Positions 31,881 to 44,801 of a stretch of 64,000 bases of DNA are shown here, piece by piece; position 1 is the stretch's first letter; each line of letters begins with the position of its first letter. A program made the translations under genes and the position numbers. A model generated the notes under the pieces. That model worked only from the letters and a program-made list of their open reading frames with translations, was not told where the DNA came from and made no database searches. Source of the stretch: Anisus vortex. Its lineage: Eukaryota; Mollusca; Gastropoda; Planorbidae. The stretch spans positions 8,026,121 to 8,090,120 of the forward strand of contig OX421507.1 of NCBI GenBank assembly GCA_949126835.1. The letters run 5' to 3'.

Positions 31881-32740
31881 TTAGCCCTTTCTGTCGTAGT
31901 TTATTTAGGTTCTGACGGAATTTTTTAAAAAATGCATATGTCATAAACAAAATTATTTTCAATATTTATCTTTATTAAATGTGCCAAGAGTTATACATCA
32001 AAGTAAAGGTAAATAAGACTCTGTAAGTGTAAGACTTTCATTTCTTTTTTAACCCTTCCCGTACCGACCTACTTCTATCTATGCTGCCTTCAGTTCCGCT
32101 ATACACGCGCCCGAGACTGTAAGAGTTAAGTTACACGAGATTTTTTTTATAATATTTTTCCCACACTGGCCTTTTAGCACTTCGCCTACCCCCCCCCCCC
32201 CCACCCCACACTCCCTACTCGCACACAACGCTGTCCTTGATTCTCAAACAACATTGAAACCTGACCAGATGTGTAACTGCCTGGGCCATAATGTTCCAAA
32301 CAGGCCATCAAGACCACGGTCAGCAAGAAGAAAAACGAAACAAAAGAGATGAGATACCGGTACCCCGTTTAGCTGGCCATTGAGATTTATGACCAGTCCC
32401 AGAGAGGGTTGTGTGTCCCATAAGAATCACTCGGTGCCAAAACTCAAGTGGCCGTTTATGTCTGAGTGGGCAATTGGGTCTGTTAGAATGTTACGCCAGA
32501 CTGTTCGTTGGAATTGCCCATTTTTTCTTTCTGTAAGTACAAAAGCATCTTATTATAGTCTTTGGTAATTCTGATTTAAAAGGATAAGAGCCCTTAGTAA
32601 TCTTATCTTACCAGACATAGCCCGCGGAAAACCACGGGGGGGGGGGGGGGGGGGGGGGGCAGTTTTGAAATTATTTTATAGCATTTTATTTTGAATATAC
32701 ATATTTAGTATGCTTTCACAAGGGTCGAGAAAAGGGTGTC
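31881..32740. other. No gene recognised
   Basis: C-run at 32190 and a (G)24 run at 32636-32659. No supported feature. Confidence 0.45.
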
Positions 32741-32744
32741 AGAA

Positions 32745-32893
32745 GTAAAGTATACACAGCTCTGATGGGTACCTGACCTTAGTTGGGGTAAAGTAAAGGC
32801 ATAGTGCTGGCACCACAATCACCTAGTATGTCGTTGCCAAAATAACTGGTTAACGCAGCTATGGATCAATTTGATCCGACGGGATACTTTTAA
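32745..32893 (+). mobile_element. SINE, 5' truncated
   Basis: Begins within ACAGCTCTGATGGGTACC and runs to GGATCAATTTGATCCGACGG and GGATACTTTTA. The tRNA-like head is missing. Confidence 0.87.
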
Positions 32894-33317
32894 TGTATAA
32901 TTACTATCAAAAAGTAAGGTTTAACATGACACAGCACTGACACAGTAGATGGCTAGTGTCAAAACAATGTTCTATATTATTCTAGAACATTTTATGGAAA
33001 GCTAAACTTATAAGAATTTAGAACAATAGCATAAACGGTCATTAAGCAATATTCAAATAAATAGTCCTGCAAAGAAAATGCTGGCCAAAAAAAAAATGTT
33101 AATTTATAAGGTAGATAGATCTCTATGTGGTACCGTGAAGACATCAACACCTGAAAAGAAAAACTCCCAAAACTAGTTAAACGTGTCACCAATGGTCAAT
33201 GTTGGTCAATGTCCCTGAACCAAGACGTCGATCCACCTACCATCCCCCCAGAACACACACTATTTTAGTTTTGTGGTTTTTTTTCCCTAAATGGGCCAGT
33301 TAGAGTCTGGGCAGTAA

Positions 33318-33845
33318 AAGACCCTTTGGTCAAAATCAAGTCATTATTATTATTATTATTGAGGCATTTTTATATAGCGCTTACCTTACAGCTCTAAGCG
33401 CTTTACAATTTTTACTAAAATTGCAAACTATCTAAGCTACTAAAATAAATAGACAATAGCTACATCACTAAAAGGCTATAAAGATAATAGTTACAGCAAT
33501 AAAATGGATTTTAAAATAATAGGTGCAACATTAAAAGTGACAAAATAATACAATATTTAAAAACAATAGCTACCACAGTAAAGTGGCTATAATAACAAAG
33601 ACACATTAGCACATACTGGTAAAAATAATACAAACAAACCGAGACCAGGAACGAGACATCACAGGTCATAGGCGGACCTAAACAGATGGGCTTTAAGGGA
33701 CTTTTTGAAAGTGGAGGAGGTTTCACAATGACGGATGTGTAAGGGGAGCTGGTTCCAGAAGGTGGGGGCGTGGAAGAAGAAGGAACGGTCGCCGATGGTT
33801 TTGGTTTTGGTTTTGGTTCTTGGGATTGAGAGGGCCAGAAGACAT
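33318..33845 (-). mobile_element. LINE 3' end with (AAT)n tail, well preserved
   Basis: On the minus strand from about 33840 an uninterrupted frame reads SIPRTKTKTIGDRSFFF, FWNQLPLHIRHC, FKKSLKAHLFRSAYDL and stops near 33665. This is the typical C terminus of CR1/L2-type non-LTR retrotransposons. The 3' untranslated part contains GTAAAGCGCTTAGAGC and AGCGCTATATAAAAATGCC and ends in (AAT)n at 33341-33362. The clean frame implies a younger insertion than the other LINEs here. Related 3' tails (GGTTATTTATATTGCGCTT) lie at 39705 and 19372. Confidence 0.82.
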
Positions 33846-34480
33846 ATTTATTGGTCTAAATTTTGGTCTTTGGGTCAAGATTGATAAGATGAAAAAAAAC
33901 AACATAAACAATATAAAAACAAAAACATTCCGTAAGTCACAGCTTGGATCTGTTGTAACTCCTTTAGCGTTAAGAATATTATTGCAGCCGTCGCTAATCT
34001 CTTAGCTTTTATTTTTAGTCTTCTTATTTTTAGTTTCTATTTTTTTAAGTAAAATGTAAAGTAAAAAAAAAAGCATTGGTAATTGAGACACTGTCAACTG
34101 TCATGGCAAAAAAATTGTACTTATCCCGCCATCGACACTGTGCCAGTGTCAGATGACTGGAGAGAGCTGGAGATGGTGGGGTGGGTAGACGTCTGTGACA
34201 ATGGGAATGGGGGGGGGGGAGACTCGAAAATGACAAAAGGAAAAAGTAAACGATCATGATACCTAATGACCTGTCACTTGGTTGACTAAAACAACAGTCA
34301 TCAGAATAGAGGGCGCCTGGCGTGATGGGGGCGCTTGAAAGGGGAGGGGGGCGTACTTACTAATTGTGCCGTGTTTGCGAGATTAGTGTTTCTTGTTTAT
34401 AATCCTGATGTGGTCCCCGATACACGGTTGTCTTAACGCGTAGACCCAATGTGTTTTAAGCAAAGTTTCTATAGTTTAAA
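33846..34480. other. No gene recognised
   Basis: AT-rich, with a GT/GGTTTT repeat at 33796-33820 belonging to the LINE and a G-run at 34211. No supported feature beyond the LINE edge. Confidence 0.45.
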
Positions 34481-34484
34481 AAAA

Positions 34485-34757
34485 AGTAAAGTATCCCGTC
34501 GTACCAAGCTGATCCATAGTGCTGGTGAAGCAGCGTTTACTAGTTTCAGTGGCCACGGCATACTAAGAGATTGTGTGGCCAGCACAATGCCCAGTCGCCT
34601 TTACTTTACCCCAACCAAAGTCAGGTAGGCCTACTAATCAGAACTGGGTAGACTCAGGGACACCCTCCAGCCCCGAGAACAATTCTAGCCTTCACCAGAA
34701 TTTAAATCCAGAGCATTCAATACGCCAACCGAACGCGCTACCGCTCGACCACCAATA
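34485..34757 (-). mobile_element. tRNA-derived SINE, full-length, minus strand
   Basis: Starts AAAGTATCCCGTCGTACC and runs through TGGCCACGGCATACTAAGA, CAGCACAATGCCCAGTCGCC and CTGGGTAGACTCAGGGACAC to the tRNA-like head ACGCGCTACCGCTCGACCAC. An extra TAGGCCTACTA sits at 34627. Confidence 0.92.
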
Positions 34758-35705
34758 AGAAAAGTGTTTAAATATTAATCAAAATGCTTATCTGAGTATG
34801 GTAAGAGATTGTTATTGTGTAGTATTTCTAAGTTTAGAATTTAACATACAACAACAATAAGAAAAGTTTTTTTTTTTCAAACAGCCATATTCTTGGGTTA
34901 TTTTTAATATTGTCTTGTTTGTATGAACATTATTTGCTATAATCTATATTCTAAAGCTTACAGACAACAAAATGGACAATTTGCGGATCATATGACAGAC
35001 ATCGGGTCAGGCAGACAGACTAATTTCATCTTCGTATCTCGGTTTCTTTAGTCTTGATTTCTTCTATATTTTTTTGCTTACAAACTGCCATTAACTACTG
35101 GGCTTTTTCGTAGACGATCTGGCGATTAAACTGAACAGGGGGGAGGGGGGGGATGCAATCAAAATCTTAAGGTGTTCAGTTTCTACACACCCCCAAACTA
35201 CCTAAAGGCTTACCTACGCCCCTTCTTCTTCCAAACTCCCTATTAAAAAAATGCTGGCCCCGAAAAAGGGGTGTAATTGATCAATGCCTCTAAATGAGGC
35301 TAGGCTCAATGGAACACAACAAAGGGGAGAGAAATAATGGCTCAATGGGAGGTAATCTTATATCTTTGTTGGTGATTTATATTTTTCTTTTGTGGTAAAT
35401 TTGTGTTAAAAATACAAACAAACAAAAATAAAACATGTGAGGTGGGGTGAATGAGAACCGGAAAATAGGGGAGCGAGGGGCGTCCTATAGGGCGCGTGGG
35501 CGTTATTTGTCACGCTATTTAAGAACGAACTAATTTTAAAAGGTGTGAGACGCCGGGCTGATATATAGTCTGTGGAGGGCTTGGGGTTCAAGGCTTTCTT
35601 CAAAGGTGAAAATACGCACACACTCACACACACATACCTATAGGCACATACCCAGGCATTATTTTTGTATTTCAATAGAAAGGAGCTTTGAAGGATAAAG
35701 AAAGC
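34758..35705. other. No gene recognised
   Basis: Unique-looking AT-rich DNA with a short CA-repeat at 35616-35632. Confidence 0.45.
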
Positions 35706-37310
35706 GACACTCTACACATGAATTACAAAGCCACTAACTACACTTACACTTAAAATACAAAGTCACACACTACACATGTAGTACGAAGCCACACACTACA
35801 CATGAATCACAAAGCCACACACTACACATGAAGTACAAAGCCACACACTACACATGAAGCACAAAGACACACACTACGCATGAAGTAAAAAGCCACAAAC
35901 TACACATGAATCACAAAGCCACACACTACAAATAAAGTACAAAGCCACCCACTGCACATGAATTACAAAGCCACCCACTGCACATGAATTACAAAGCCAC
36001 CCACTGCACATGAATTACAAAGCCACACACTACATATGAATCACAAAGCCACACACTACAAATGAAGTACAAAGCCACACACTACACATGTAGTACAAAG
36101 CCACACACTACACATGAATCACAAAGCCACACACTACAAATGAAGTACAAAGCAACACACTACACATGTAGTTCGAAGCCACACACTACACATGAATCAC
36201 AAAGCCACACACTACACATGAATCACAAAGCCACACACTACAAATGAAGTACAAAGCCACACACTACACATGAAGTACACAGACAACCACTACACATGAA
36301 GTACAAAGCCACCCACTACACATGAATCATAAAGCCACACACTACAAATGAAGTACAAAGCCACCCACTACACATGAAGTACAAAGCCACCCATTACACA
36401 TGAAGTACAAAATCACCCACTACACATGAAGTACAAAGACACACACTACACATGGAGTACAGAGCCACCCACTACACATGAAGTACAAAGTCACACACTA
36501 CATATGAATCACAAAGCCACACACTACAAATTAAGTACAAAGCCACACACTACACATGTAGTACAAAGCCACACACTACACATGAATCACAAAGCCACAC
36601 ACTACACATGGAGTACAGAGCCACCCACTACACATGAAGTACAAAGTCACACACTACACATGAAGTACAAAGTCACACACTACACATGAAGTACAAAGTC
36701 ACACACTACACATGAAGTACAAAGTCACAAACTACACATGAAGTACAAAGTCACACACTACACATGAAGTACAAAGTCACACACTACACATGAAGTACAA
36801 AGTCACACACTACACATGAAGTACAAAGTCACACACTACACATGAAGTACAAAGTCACACACTACACATGAAGTACAAAGTCACACACTACACATGAAGT
36901 ACAAAGTCACACACTACACATGAAGTACAAAGTCACACACTACACATGAAGTACAAAGTCACACACTACACATGAAGTACAAAGTCACACACTACACATG
37001 AAGTACAAAGTCACACACTACACATGAAGTACAAAGTCACACACTACACATGAAGTACAAAGTCACACACTACACATGAAGTACAAAGTCACACACTACA
37101 CATGAAGTACAAAGTCACACACTACACATGAAGTACAAAGTCACACACTACACATGGAGTACAAAGTCACACACTACACATGAAGTACAAAGTCACACAC
37201 TACACATGAAGTACAAAGTCACACACTACACATGAAGTACAAAGTCACACACTACACATGAAGTACAAAGTCACACACTACACGTGAATTACAAAGCCAC
37301 GTATTACGAA
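35706..37310. repeat. 26-bp minisatellite, about 61 copies
   Basis: Unit ACATGAAGTACAAAGTCACA plus CACTAC (26 bp). The left part (35706-36640) carries many variants (GCCACACA, ATGTAGTACG, ATGAATCACA, CCCACTG), while 36640-37290 is almost perfectly homogeneous. Higher-order repetition of about 5-7 units is visible in the left part (for example 36020-36140 resembles 36480-36600). There are no spacers, so this is not a CRISPR. Confidence 0.96.
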
Positions 37311-38125
37311 TGCGGCTCCTCTGTTGTCTGTCTGGGATCTTGGTCACTATTTAATAATACACTCAAGCCAGTCAATGAATGTTTCAAGAAGAATGTAATG
37401 CTTTAACTTATATACAATTATTCAATAATAACATTCCAATTCACTGGTTAATAATATGTAGTTTACTTGTTTCTAAGCAAAAATCATCATCCACAAAAAA
37501 ACCTATCTGCACAGATACGTGCTTTAAGTAGATTTTGGTGCAGAAAGTTCTAGAATAGATTTTTCCAAAGCTGTTCGAATATAAAAATAGGGAGTTCTAG
37601 GCAAACTTTTGGTTATAGTGTGACCAAGTAAGACTTCTAGTTAATTCCGTGAGCAGACAGCTTAAAGGTTATCTTGTCCTAGCACTCAAGAGAGTCTCAA
37701 GAAATGCTTTCTTTCTTGGGTCCACCGCGTGCCTTTGAAAATCTGTCTGCGTGCCAAGCCTGGAACGCGTACCCTATGTTGCCCTACCCCAGGCATACAC
37801 AATCCGCTAGTACCTAGACGTTGGAATCAGTCACTGGAGTTCACCAGACGTGGTGTGGCTGACACATTATTTTTTTTGTTAAAACAAAATATGGTTTGGG
37901 TGAAAACTTGGAATAATTGTCAACATAAATTGTTCTGGCGTGACCTTACGTTTACGGTGTTTTTTACGTGCGACATTTTAATCACACCCTCGTTTACCAG
38001 TGACAAGGCCTAGAACAGCACTTCAACCCGGCAACCGACCCATTGCTCTTCTTCTAGCCAGGTTTTTTTTTTACAAAACTTAAGAGCTGAGAATTGTAAA
38101 TCTTTGCTCTACAATTAGATGGTAC
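37311..38125. other. No gene; one hAT end
   Basis: 37725-37795 on the minus strand (CCTGGGGTAGGGCAACATAG, GGCTTGGCACGCAGACAG) is another end of the 43817-type hAT family. Nothing else recognised. Confidence 0.5.
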
Positions 38126-38129
38126 CCAC

Positions 38130-38600
38130 CATAATTAGTAAATTAATCTCAAGATCTATACTAGAATATGCTTTTCATGTATAGGACCCACAGACTAAAG
38201 AAAACGTTAATAAAATAGAACACATTTCAGAAAAGAGCTGTAAGGTTAATCAGTCGTAAATTTTCACAAGTGACAAGAGTAACACCAATAGTTAAATCAG
38301 TAAACCTCAGAAACACTAGAGGACAGAAGGGCAAAGAGTAGGCCTACAGTAATAATAATAAATCAGGCATCACATTCCAATTTAGAAATACAGCACAAAA
38401 CAATTTAATACAATGCTCAGATAAACATAAAGACAATAACTAATAACACTTTCCTCATCCCTTATAAATATGCGAGAACAAATAAATGCATACTAGTACT
38501 TTTTCTTCACGAGTGATACCCAGGGCATGGAATGCGTTGCCCGAACAAACCAGATAAGAAAACGTAGACTTCTAAATTCTAAACACCCAAACAAAATTAA
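38130..38600 (+). pseudogene. Non-LTR retrotransposon RT C-terminus, decayed
   Basis: Second copy of the family at 21585-22075: SILEYAFHV-DPQTKENVNKI, GTAACACCAATAGTTAAATC and AGAAACACTAGAGGACAGAA at DNA level, then a CCCAGGGCATGGAATGCG block that encodes the AWNALPEQTR-type terminus. Several stops are present. Confidence 0.75.
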
Positions 38601-40395
38601 TAAACAATTTGGTCTAAATCTTCTATATAGGCCTACCGTAAAAAGGAAAAGATTTGATAAGCAATAAGCTATTCCCTAAATTACAGATATTATTGTAAGG
38701 TAAGCTTGTCTATAGTCAGTTAAAGTGGATAGTGGAAACCTCGGACAAAGTAATGGACTGGGAGAATAAATTGGAGAGAGGGGGGGGGGGGGTGGAAGTG
38801 GGGGGGGGACTGGTCAGATTAGTGTCATAAATTCATTGTTAGTTAGTTGTTGGACACGGCGTGTTTACGGCCCACACTCTAACTGATTTACTGACTCCCC
38901 CCATCACCTCGTGGCCCCCCTCATCCACCACTCTGCTTCCCTCTCTCGCTAACGCCCACTACACCGACGCCCTCCTCCCAAGTCGGCTCAATCCCACATT
39001 CCCCCCCCCCCCTTTTCGCACCCTTGTCACAGGCACTTTGTGCATCCGCAGGTAGGTGATACACTGCTGGAACCTCCGCGTAGTCGAGAAATAATGTTTA
39101 GGTGGCTTTCACACGTTGCTGTGAATTTGGAATTCTGGGGGGGGGGGGGGCAAATTTCTGTTAAAGCCATTATAAAAAAAAAAGCACTACATTTCGGCGT
39201 TGTCGAAGAGTAAAAAAAGTTTTAAAAAAGAAATATAATCCACATGTTAGCAGTAGCTCCAGTAAACTATATTGTGTAACAAAAAAATAGAGAAAAAAAA
39301 GGTAATCCAAATATTTATGGTTAAGCTTATTAGTAAGTAGGGGCAGTAGGTCGAGGCCTAGGCCTATGCTATGTGTATACTTATTTGATAAAGCGATCCT
39401 TTGCAGCAGGTTGCGCGACTGTTCCACAGACTTCAGTGTTTTTTAAATGGCTATAATGCATATTTGAGAGCTTAGAAAAAAAGAACCTATTGTAGACGGC
39501 TCTCTCTAAACGAACAGCGGTTATTATCATCTCCTTAAATCGTATATGCTAGATTACTAGGGGTTCATTAATTCCATCCTACAATTATCTGAAGGACTTT
39601 TACAAGTGTTGCATTTCAAGGTTAAATTGTTAGTCTTGCCCACTAGGTAATGTAACCCATTCCATGTCGAATCGGCACTTTGGAAGAAAGAAAACTATAA
39701 TAATAATGGTTATTTATATTGCGCTTCTATCCATGCTATTTTAGCATGCTCAGTGTGCTCTAGAAGATGATTTCGTTCTTTTGTATTTGAACGTTTCCTT
39801 GTATATGGAATATAAGAAAATATGTTGTGTTTATTTGTACTCTCTATATCACTGTGAGTGTCTTGTCTGAAAATAGTATTGTAATTCTAGGCTAGAATTT
39901 AAAGCCTTGTGTATTTTAACTAATTTCGCATTCAGAAATTATTTCCTTAGTTTTTTTTTATATTTTAAATGCAGCAATTTACTCATTATATTTATGTTTT
40001 TCTAAGGTTTTCAAAAATAAATAAATCTGTAGAAGCTAATTATATAGACTGCGACCATCACTGTTTCCTGGCAAAATGATCAAATGATTTGAAATGTGGA
40101 TTGGGCATCGAATCCCTACTCTGAGAGACATACACATAGTTCTAGTTACGCCTCTGCTTAACATTGAGCTATTCAAAGTACCGAGTGTCGTGATTTCCTA
40201 TTCGTCCGGATTCGCTCTATGAAATTCCAACACCCTAGGATCTGTTCACAGTCTTCAAAAGTTATAGAATGCCTGTCTAAACACGATAGTTTTATAGATT
40301 ACAAGAACTCGTTCTAGTTTGGCATCGCATACATGAGGTACTGACGACTGTGTTACGTCACTAAATTACGTCATTACGTTTCATCACAACGCGAG
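38601..40395. other. No gene; LINE tail remnants
   Basis: 39640-39850 resembles the minus-strand 3' regions of two LINE families (TAACCCATTCCATGTCG; TAATAATGGTTATTTATATT). CTAGTTACGCCTCTG at about 40142-40156 is an isolated hAT-type end. A frame at 38861-39055 followed by GTAGGT was considered and not accepted as an exon. Confidence 0.45.
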
Positions 40396-40398
40396 CGT

Positions 40399-40730
40399 AT
40401 TAACTCGGGGTTTGGCAAACAAGTTTATGAGGGCCGATTTAGTTACACGTGGCCGTGAAATCAATTAAGCACTAGGCTGTGAATTGCAAAAGGTTTCTTA
40501 TGGCTATGGACACACACAAACCCAAAAGTCAATGAATAGCTAATAGGAGATTTGTTGACGTGCAGCAAACGATAAGAAGTTAGTCTCATTTCTGTGCTTA
40601 CAAAACAAAAAAACAAAACACTTCCGATGAAGAACATCTGAAAGATGTAGACTATGTTTTACTGTAATTTAATTGTGTTTTTTTTTAATAAGTCAAGTTA
40701 ACGAGCTATCAATTAGTATTTTAAAAACTG
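40399..40730 (+). repeat. Paralogue of the importin-like gene's upstream block
   Basis: Same order of blocks as 13890-14270 and lacking the 13971-14178 MITE. It gives the pre-insertion state of that site (CTTCCGATGAAGAACATC). Confidence 0.65.
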
Positions 40731-41150
40731 TGCGTGGAACCCTATACCCTATCAAAGAATCATTTAACATGTATCTCTCTGTAAGAAACAGAAGTAGAGT
40801 ACAGACAGAGTAAGATTTAGAAATTGAGAGATATATGCTAAACTACCACCTCCAAGCCCATTAATACATATAGCAATATGAAATGTAGACATGCATAATA
40901 ATAAACATTAGGATTATTAAGTTTGAGAAAATATGAAGTAATTAAAGTGTTTGTAAATCCTTGTTCGAAATACACAATTACTTAATTAATAATCCAATAT
41001 GAAATCACAATAATTTGAAGTTTCTTGAGAATAATCCAGATTTAGGTTAAATAAAACCCAGAATTAAAAAATGTATACCATTATAAATGTCAAAAGTCTT
41101 TTGGTACACATATTAATATTTAACTTTAAAGTCAATAGTTTTTCTTAAAT
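40731..41150. other. No gene recognised
   Basis: AT-rich; nothing supported. Confidence 0.5.
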
Positions 41151-41151
41151 T

Positions 41152-41312
41152 CAGATTCGGTATAGTTTCGGTAAGCACATCAGATAGTTTCGGTACACTT
41201 CAGATTCGGTAAGCACATCAGATAGTTTCGGTACACTTCAGATTCGGTAAGCACATCAGATAGTTAATAGTTTCGGTACACTTCAGATTCGGTAAGCACA
41301 TCAGATAGTTCA
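41152..41312. repeat. 38-bp tandem repeat, about 4 copies
   Basis: Unit TAGTTTCGGTACACTTCAGA plus TTCGGTAAGCACATCAGA. The third copy has an extra TAGT. Confidence 0.9.
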
Positions 41313-42465
41313 GGATTGAAACGAGTATTGGTAGTCTTAGGCTTCAACATGTAGAGAACATGTCAATATCACGAATTTAGTTACGACAGGAAGAGTTTCG
41401 TTATTAATGTTCACCAACCTGCAACAGTTCATTACATTCCGATGACGATAATAAACCACATTGAATATTTATTAGTTGTCAACATGATATTTTTTAACTT
41501 TACATCCGGTTCCGAAAATTTTGTCCGGTGTATTCCTTTAGATATATTAGTACATTTTTTTATCCATTTGTACTACATTAAGAAAAATTCAATCCATGAA
41601 TTTTCTCTTGAAATCATAGAGCTAATATGTTGCTCAGATGAAAAATTAGTATATTTATTTATGTCGGACTCAGACTTCAGTTAAAAACTGGTATGCTGCT
41701 CAGACCATATGGTATGGTTTATAAAAATGTCAAATTTACGACTCGATAATGATTTTTTCAATCGCCAGCACTCGCTGCACCATAATCTCTTCTTTTTACC
41801 AGGCTGCCACCACTGTTATTGATTCTATTTTAATTATTAGTGTTCTTCGTAGGCTAATAGAATCATGAGTTGATTGAGTTGATTGAGTTAAATGTTTTTT
41901 TAATATTATTTTCACAGTACGTTTAACACACTTGATAATTCAAATCTTCGCAGCAATATATATCTATTTATTATTACTCACAATACATTATTCACAGTAC
42001 ATCCAACAATCACATGTAATATCCAATGAATCATATAATATAATATAAGTCCAAGAAATGAATTAGTATTCTGATAAAATGTAGTATAATTCCGAGTCTA
42101 ACGTATGCGTCTATACGCTTCTAGATATTTGAGTCGACTGACTTTCCTCCGGTCTTTTTACCCCGTGATCAGCCTTGCCCAGTCAAGCAAGCCTCACATG
42201 AAAAACGTGCAAAGCATTCTTTATAAAGCTACGACGCAGTAGAACAAACTAGATTGTGACATTCACTATCTTCCCAATGCCCATAACTCTTGTACTATAC
42301 TATTGACTTTCCTGAGTCATTCCCCTTTGACCATGTTAGTGCATACTAGCATTAGGACAATTAAATGTAGGCATACTTTAACAATAACATGCAGTTTCTA
42401 ACCAATAAAAATGACAATGGCTAGACCTAACAGAATCTGGTCCAGCAAAAGCATTAGTCTTCCAA
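41313..42465. other. No gene recognised
   Basis: An open frame at 41442-41684 has no recognisable domain. AT-rich. Confidence 0.45.
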
Positions 42466-42469
42466 CAAA

Positions 42470-42915
42470 GCTTAGGCATTACAGAGCCCTTGTGAAAACC
42501 ATTGTTCTGTATGGATGTGAGACCTGGACGGTGCTATCAGCAACTGAAAATATTCGAAAATAAATGCATGAGAAAAATCATTCGAATGTTCTACCTAGAA
42601 CAAAAGGAATAATGGGTATGTCTGGGAAAGAATAATTGCGGGAACTCAAGAAACCATTATGGCAACAATCACTCGGCGCAAACTGAAATGGTTCGGTCAG
42701 ATGTTGCGGCATAAAAACCTACCGAAAACCATTCTCCAAGGCGCTGTAGAAGATGGACGTCGGAAATGCTGGTTCGACAATATAAAATATTGGACAGGGC
42801 TGTAGATGACTGAACTATTGACAGCCGTTCAAGATAGGCAAAAATGGACAAAGATGACTGCTGGGGTGTCCATTTTCTCCCTACAACGATCACAAAGGTC
42901 AGGGGTCTGATGATG
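42470..42915 (+). pseudogene. Non-LTR retrotransposon RT C-terminus with YGCETW motif
   Basis: Frame 1 reads YRALVKTIVLYGCETWTVLS. After frameshifts come KCMRKIIRMFY-, LAWFGH-like KLKWFGQMLRHKNL and KTILQGAVEDGRRKCW, i.e. the C-terminal region downstream of the RT core in a widespread animal LINE type. At least three frame breaks. The same motif set is on the minus strand at 10070-10235. Confidence 0.82.
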
Positions 42916-43816
42916 AAAAACAATTTGTTTTCAAAAATCTTTAGCGAATAATATCGATCTGAAACTTGGTACATAGAAGTCAAATCCTGGGCGACACTAC
43001 ATATATATCAAATTTTCAGTAACAACGCTCACCCCACAAAAAATCAGTTATCAACAGTTCTTTATTTTACACTGTTTGGTGCTCATTGGTAAATCCCTAT
43101 TGAACATACACGATAAATCGTGCTTTTTTTTGTGTTTAGTTTGTTTTTACTCTTTTGCTCATAATGTTAAATCCATAAGAAAATGCATAGAAACAACATT
43201 ATATTATTTTAAGTACAATTTAGTTCGTGCGTTTCTTTCATGTTTGTTTTGTTTATAACTATCGACAGCATCATATCACCACAGCATTCATGTTTTCGGT
43301 GATACTTTCCTTTGCCTGCCTAGGAGCACGTATTAAGTATTAAATTCTCTTTTTTTTTTTTTTACAATGGCAACAAATCTTCAGATCTCAGATGGCTAAA
43401 GCATAACAACAAATAAAAAATGAATATAAACACCATAATAATTGTGTTACCTTTTGATTTAATCATGCGTTTCTCTCTATAAAATATAGACTAGTCAATA
43501 CGTTTATTTTGATTTCCAGTGATATTTTTTATACGTATTATTATGTGTCTTTTTACTACTTTTGCATGTATATTAGGCCTATTACTTAACATTTGAATGA
43601 CAAAAAAAAAAAATAAAAAAAAAAAATGTTCGCAAAAAAAAAAAAAAAAAAAAAAAAACACACAAAAAAAAATCTATATTTATATATATATTAATTAAAA
43701 GAATTTATTTGCCAAACTTTGTTTGTATAGATCTAGGTTGTTTAAATGTCCTGGACACCCATTCACTGTCACTTGTCATATATTTTAACAAGTATCAACA
43801 ACATGGTAAACTGGAC
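42916..43816. other. No gene; A-rich simple sequence
   Basis: 42935-43030 (CTGAAACTTGGTACATAG, ATCAAATTTTCAGT) resembles 25500-25565 inside the 25208 hAT element. A-runs occupy 43600-43670. Confidence 0.45.
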
Positions 43817-44801
43817 CAGAGGTCGGCAACCTAAGGCACGCGTGCCAAACTTGGCACGCAGGTCGATTTTCAATGGCACGCGAGAGATCTCCAAGATTGA
43901 TGAAAAAACAACAACATTTTCTGGTTCTGAATGTGGAAAACTGACTGTTGAAGCCGAAGTTTCTGAATGACATAGCGACATATTTCAGTGAGTTGAACTT
44001 GTATTTCCAAGGTCCACTGGACACTTATTAAGAAATAAAAATAATTCAGTAATATTTTTTTTTTTATATTACAAAACATATCTTGTTTGGCATCACTAAT
44101 GAATCAATTTTTTTTCTCTTAAAGTTAAAGGGAGATAATTTCAGCATTTTATTTTCGCTAATAATTTTAGTATGTTCCTTTTTATTTCTTTGATAAAAGA
44201 ATTAATGGCTTACAATGTATAACTTTAAAATGAACAAACTTTAGAAAAGAATATTATTTTAAAATTGTATAAATATTTTATGACTAAAGAATTTATATGT
44301 ATATTTTCAAACATTACATTAAGTACCCAGTTTGTTTGATTACAACGTATCTATACCGCTTAACAATAGTATTGTACCACTCTACCATACTTTAAATACA
44401 TTAATTAAAAGGACATCTCAGTATACTGAGATCACAATATAATTAATATTACTAAGTGTTAGATCTTTATCTTGAGCACCAAAATAATATTGAGACAATG
44501 ATTACCATAAATGTGAAAGTTAAGTTGACTAATAAAATATTAAATTGATATTTTTTTTAAAAAGGATGATAATCACAAACACCTTATTATTTTTTTTTAT
44601 TAAATATAAAACGCTTTTAATATTTTCTCTATAAATCTGCTTTGCTTTTGCCATGATCTTGCTACGGAGTTAAATGATTGTCCTATAAATATATATATAT
44701 TTTTTAAGTAGCCTATAATAGAACAGGTTGACTTTTTGGCATGCAGAATGATTTTGGAATCCTAGTTTGGCACACTGTTCGCAAAAAGTTGCCGACCTCT
44801 G
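43817..44801. mobile_element. hAT element, 985 bp, internally deleted
   Basis: Ends CAGAGGTCGGCAACCT and, inverted, CAGAGGTCGGCAACTT, with flanks AACTGGAC and AACTAGAC (7 of 8). The left 200 bp carries a scrap of transposase-related DNA shared with 7950-8050 (GACTGTTG, AGCCGAAGTTTCTGAATG). 44150-44480 is the inverted counterpart of the internal module of 50265-51020. No complete transposase. Confidence 0.88.

Noticed and set aside
31383..32659. Long G-runs (31383-31404, 32636-32659) as G-quadruplex regulatory sites
   Set aside because: Isolated homopolymers are frequent throughout the window and length is error-prone in assemblies.
35706..37310. CRISPR-like array
   Set aside because: Units are contiguous with no unique spacers; the host is a eukaryote.
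38861..39055. Possible exon ending at CATCCGCAG|GTAGGT
   Set aside because: Low-complexity Pro/Ser/Leu frame interrupted by a C-run; no acceptor or homology.
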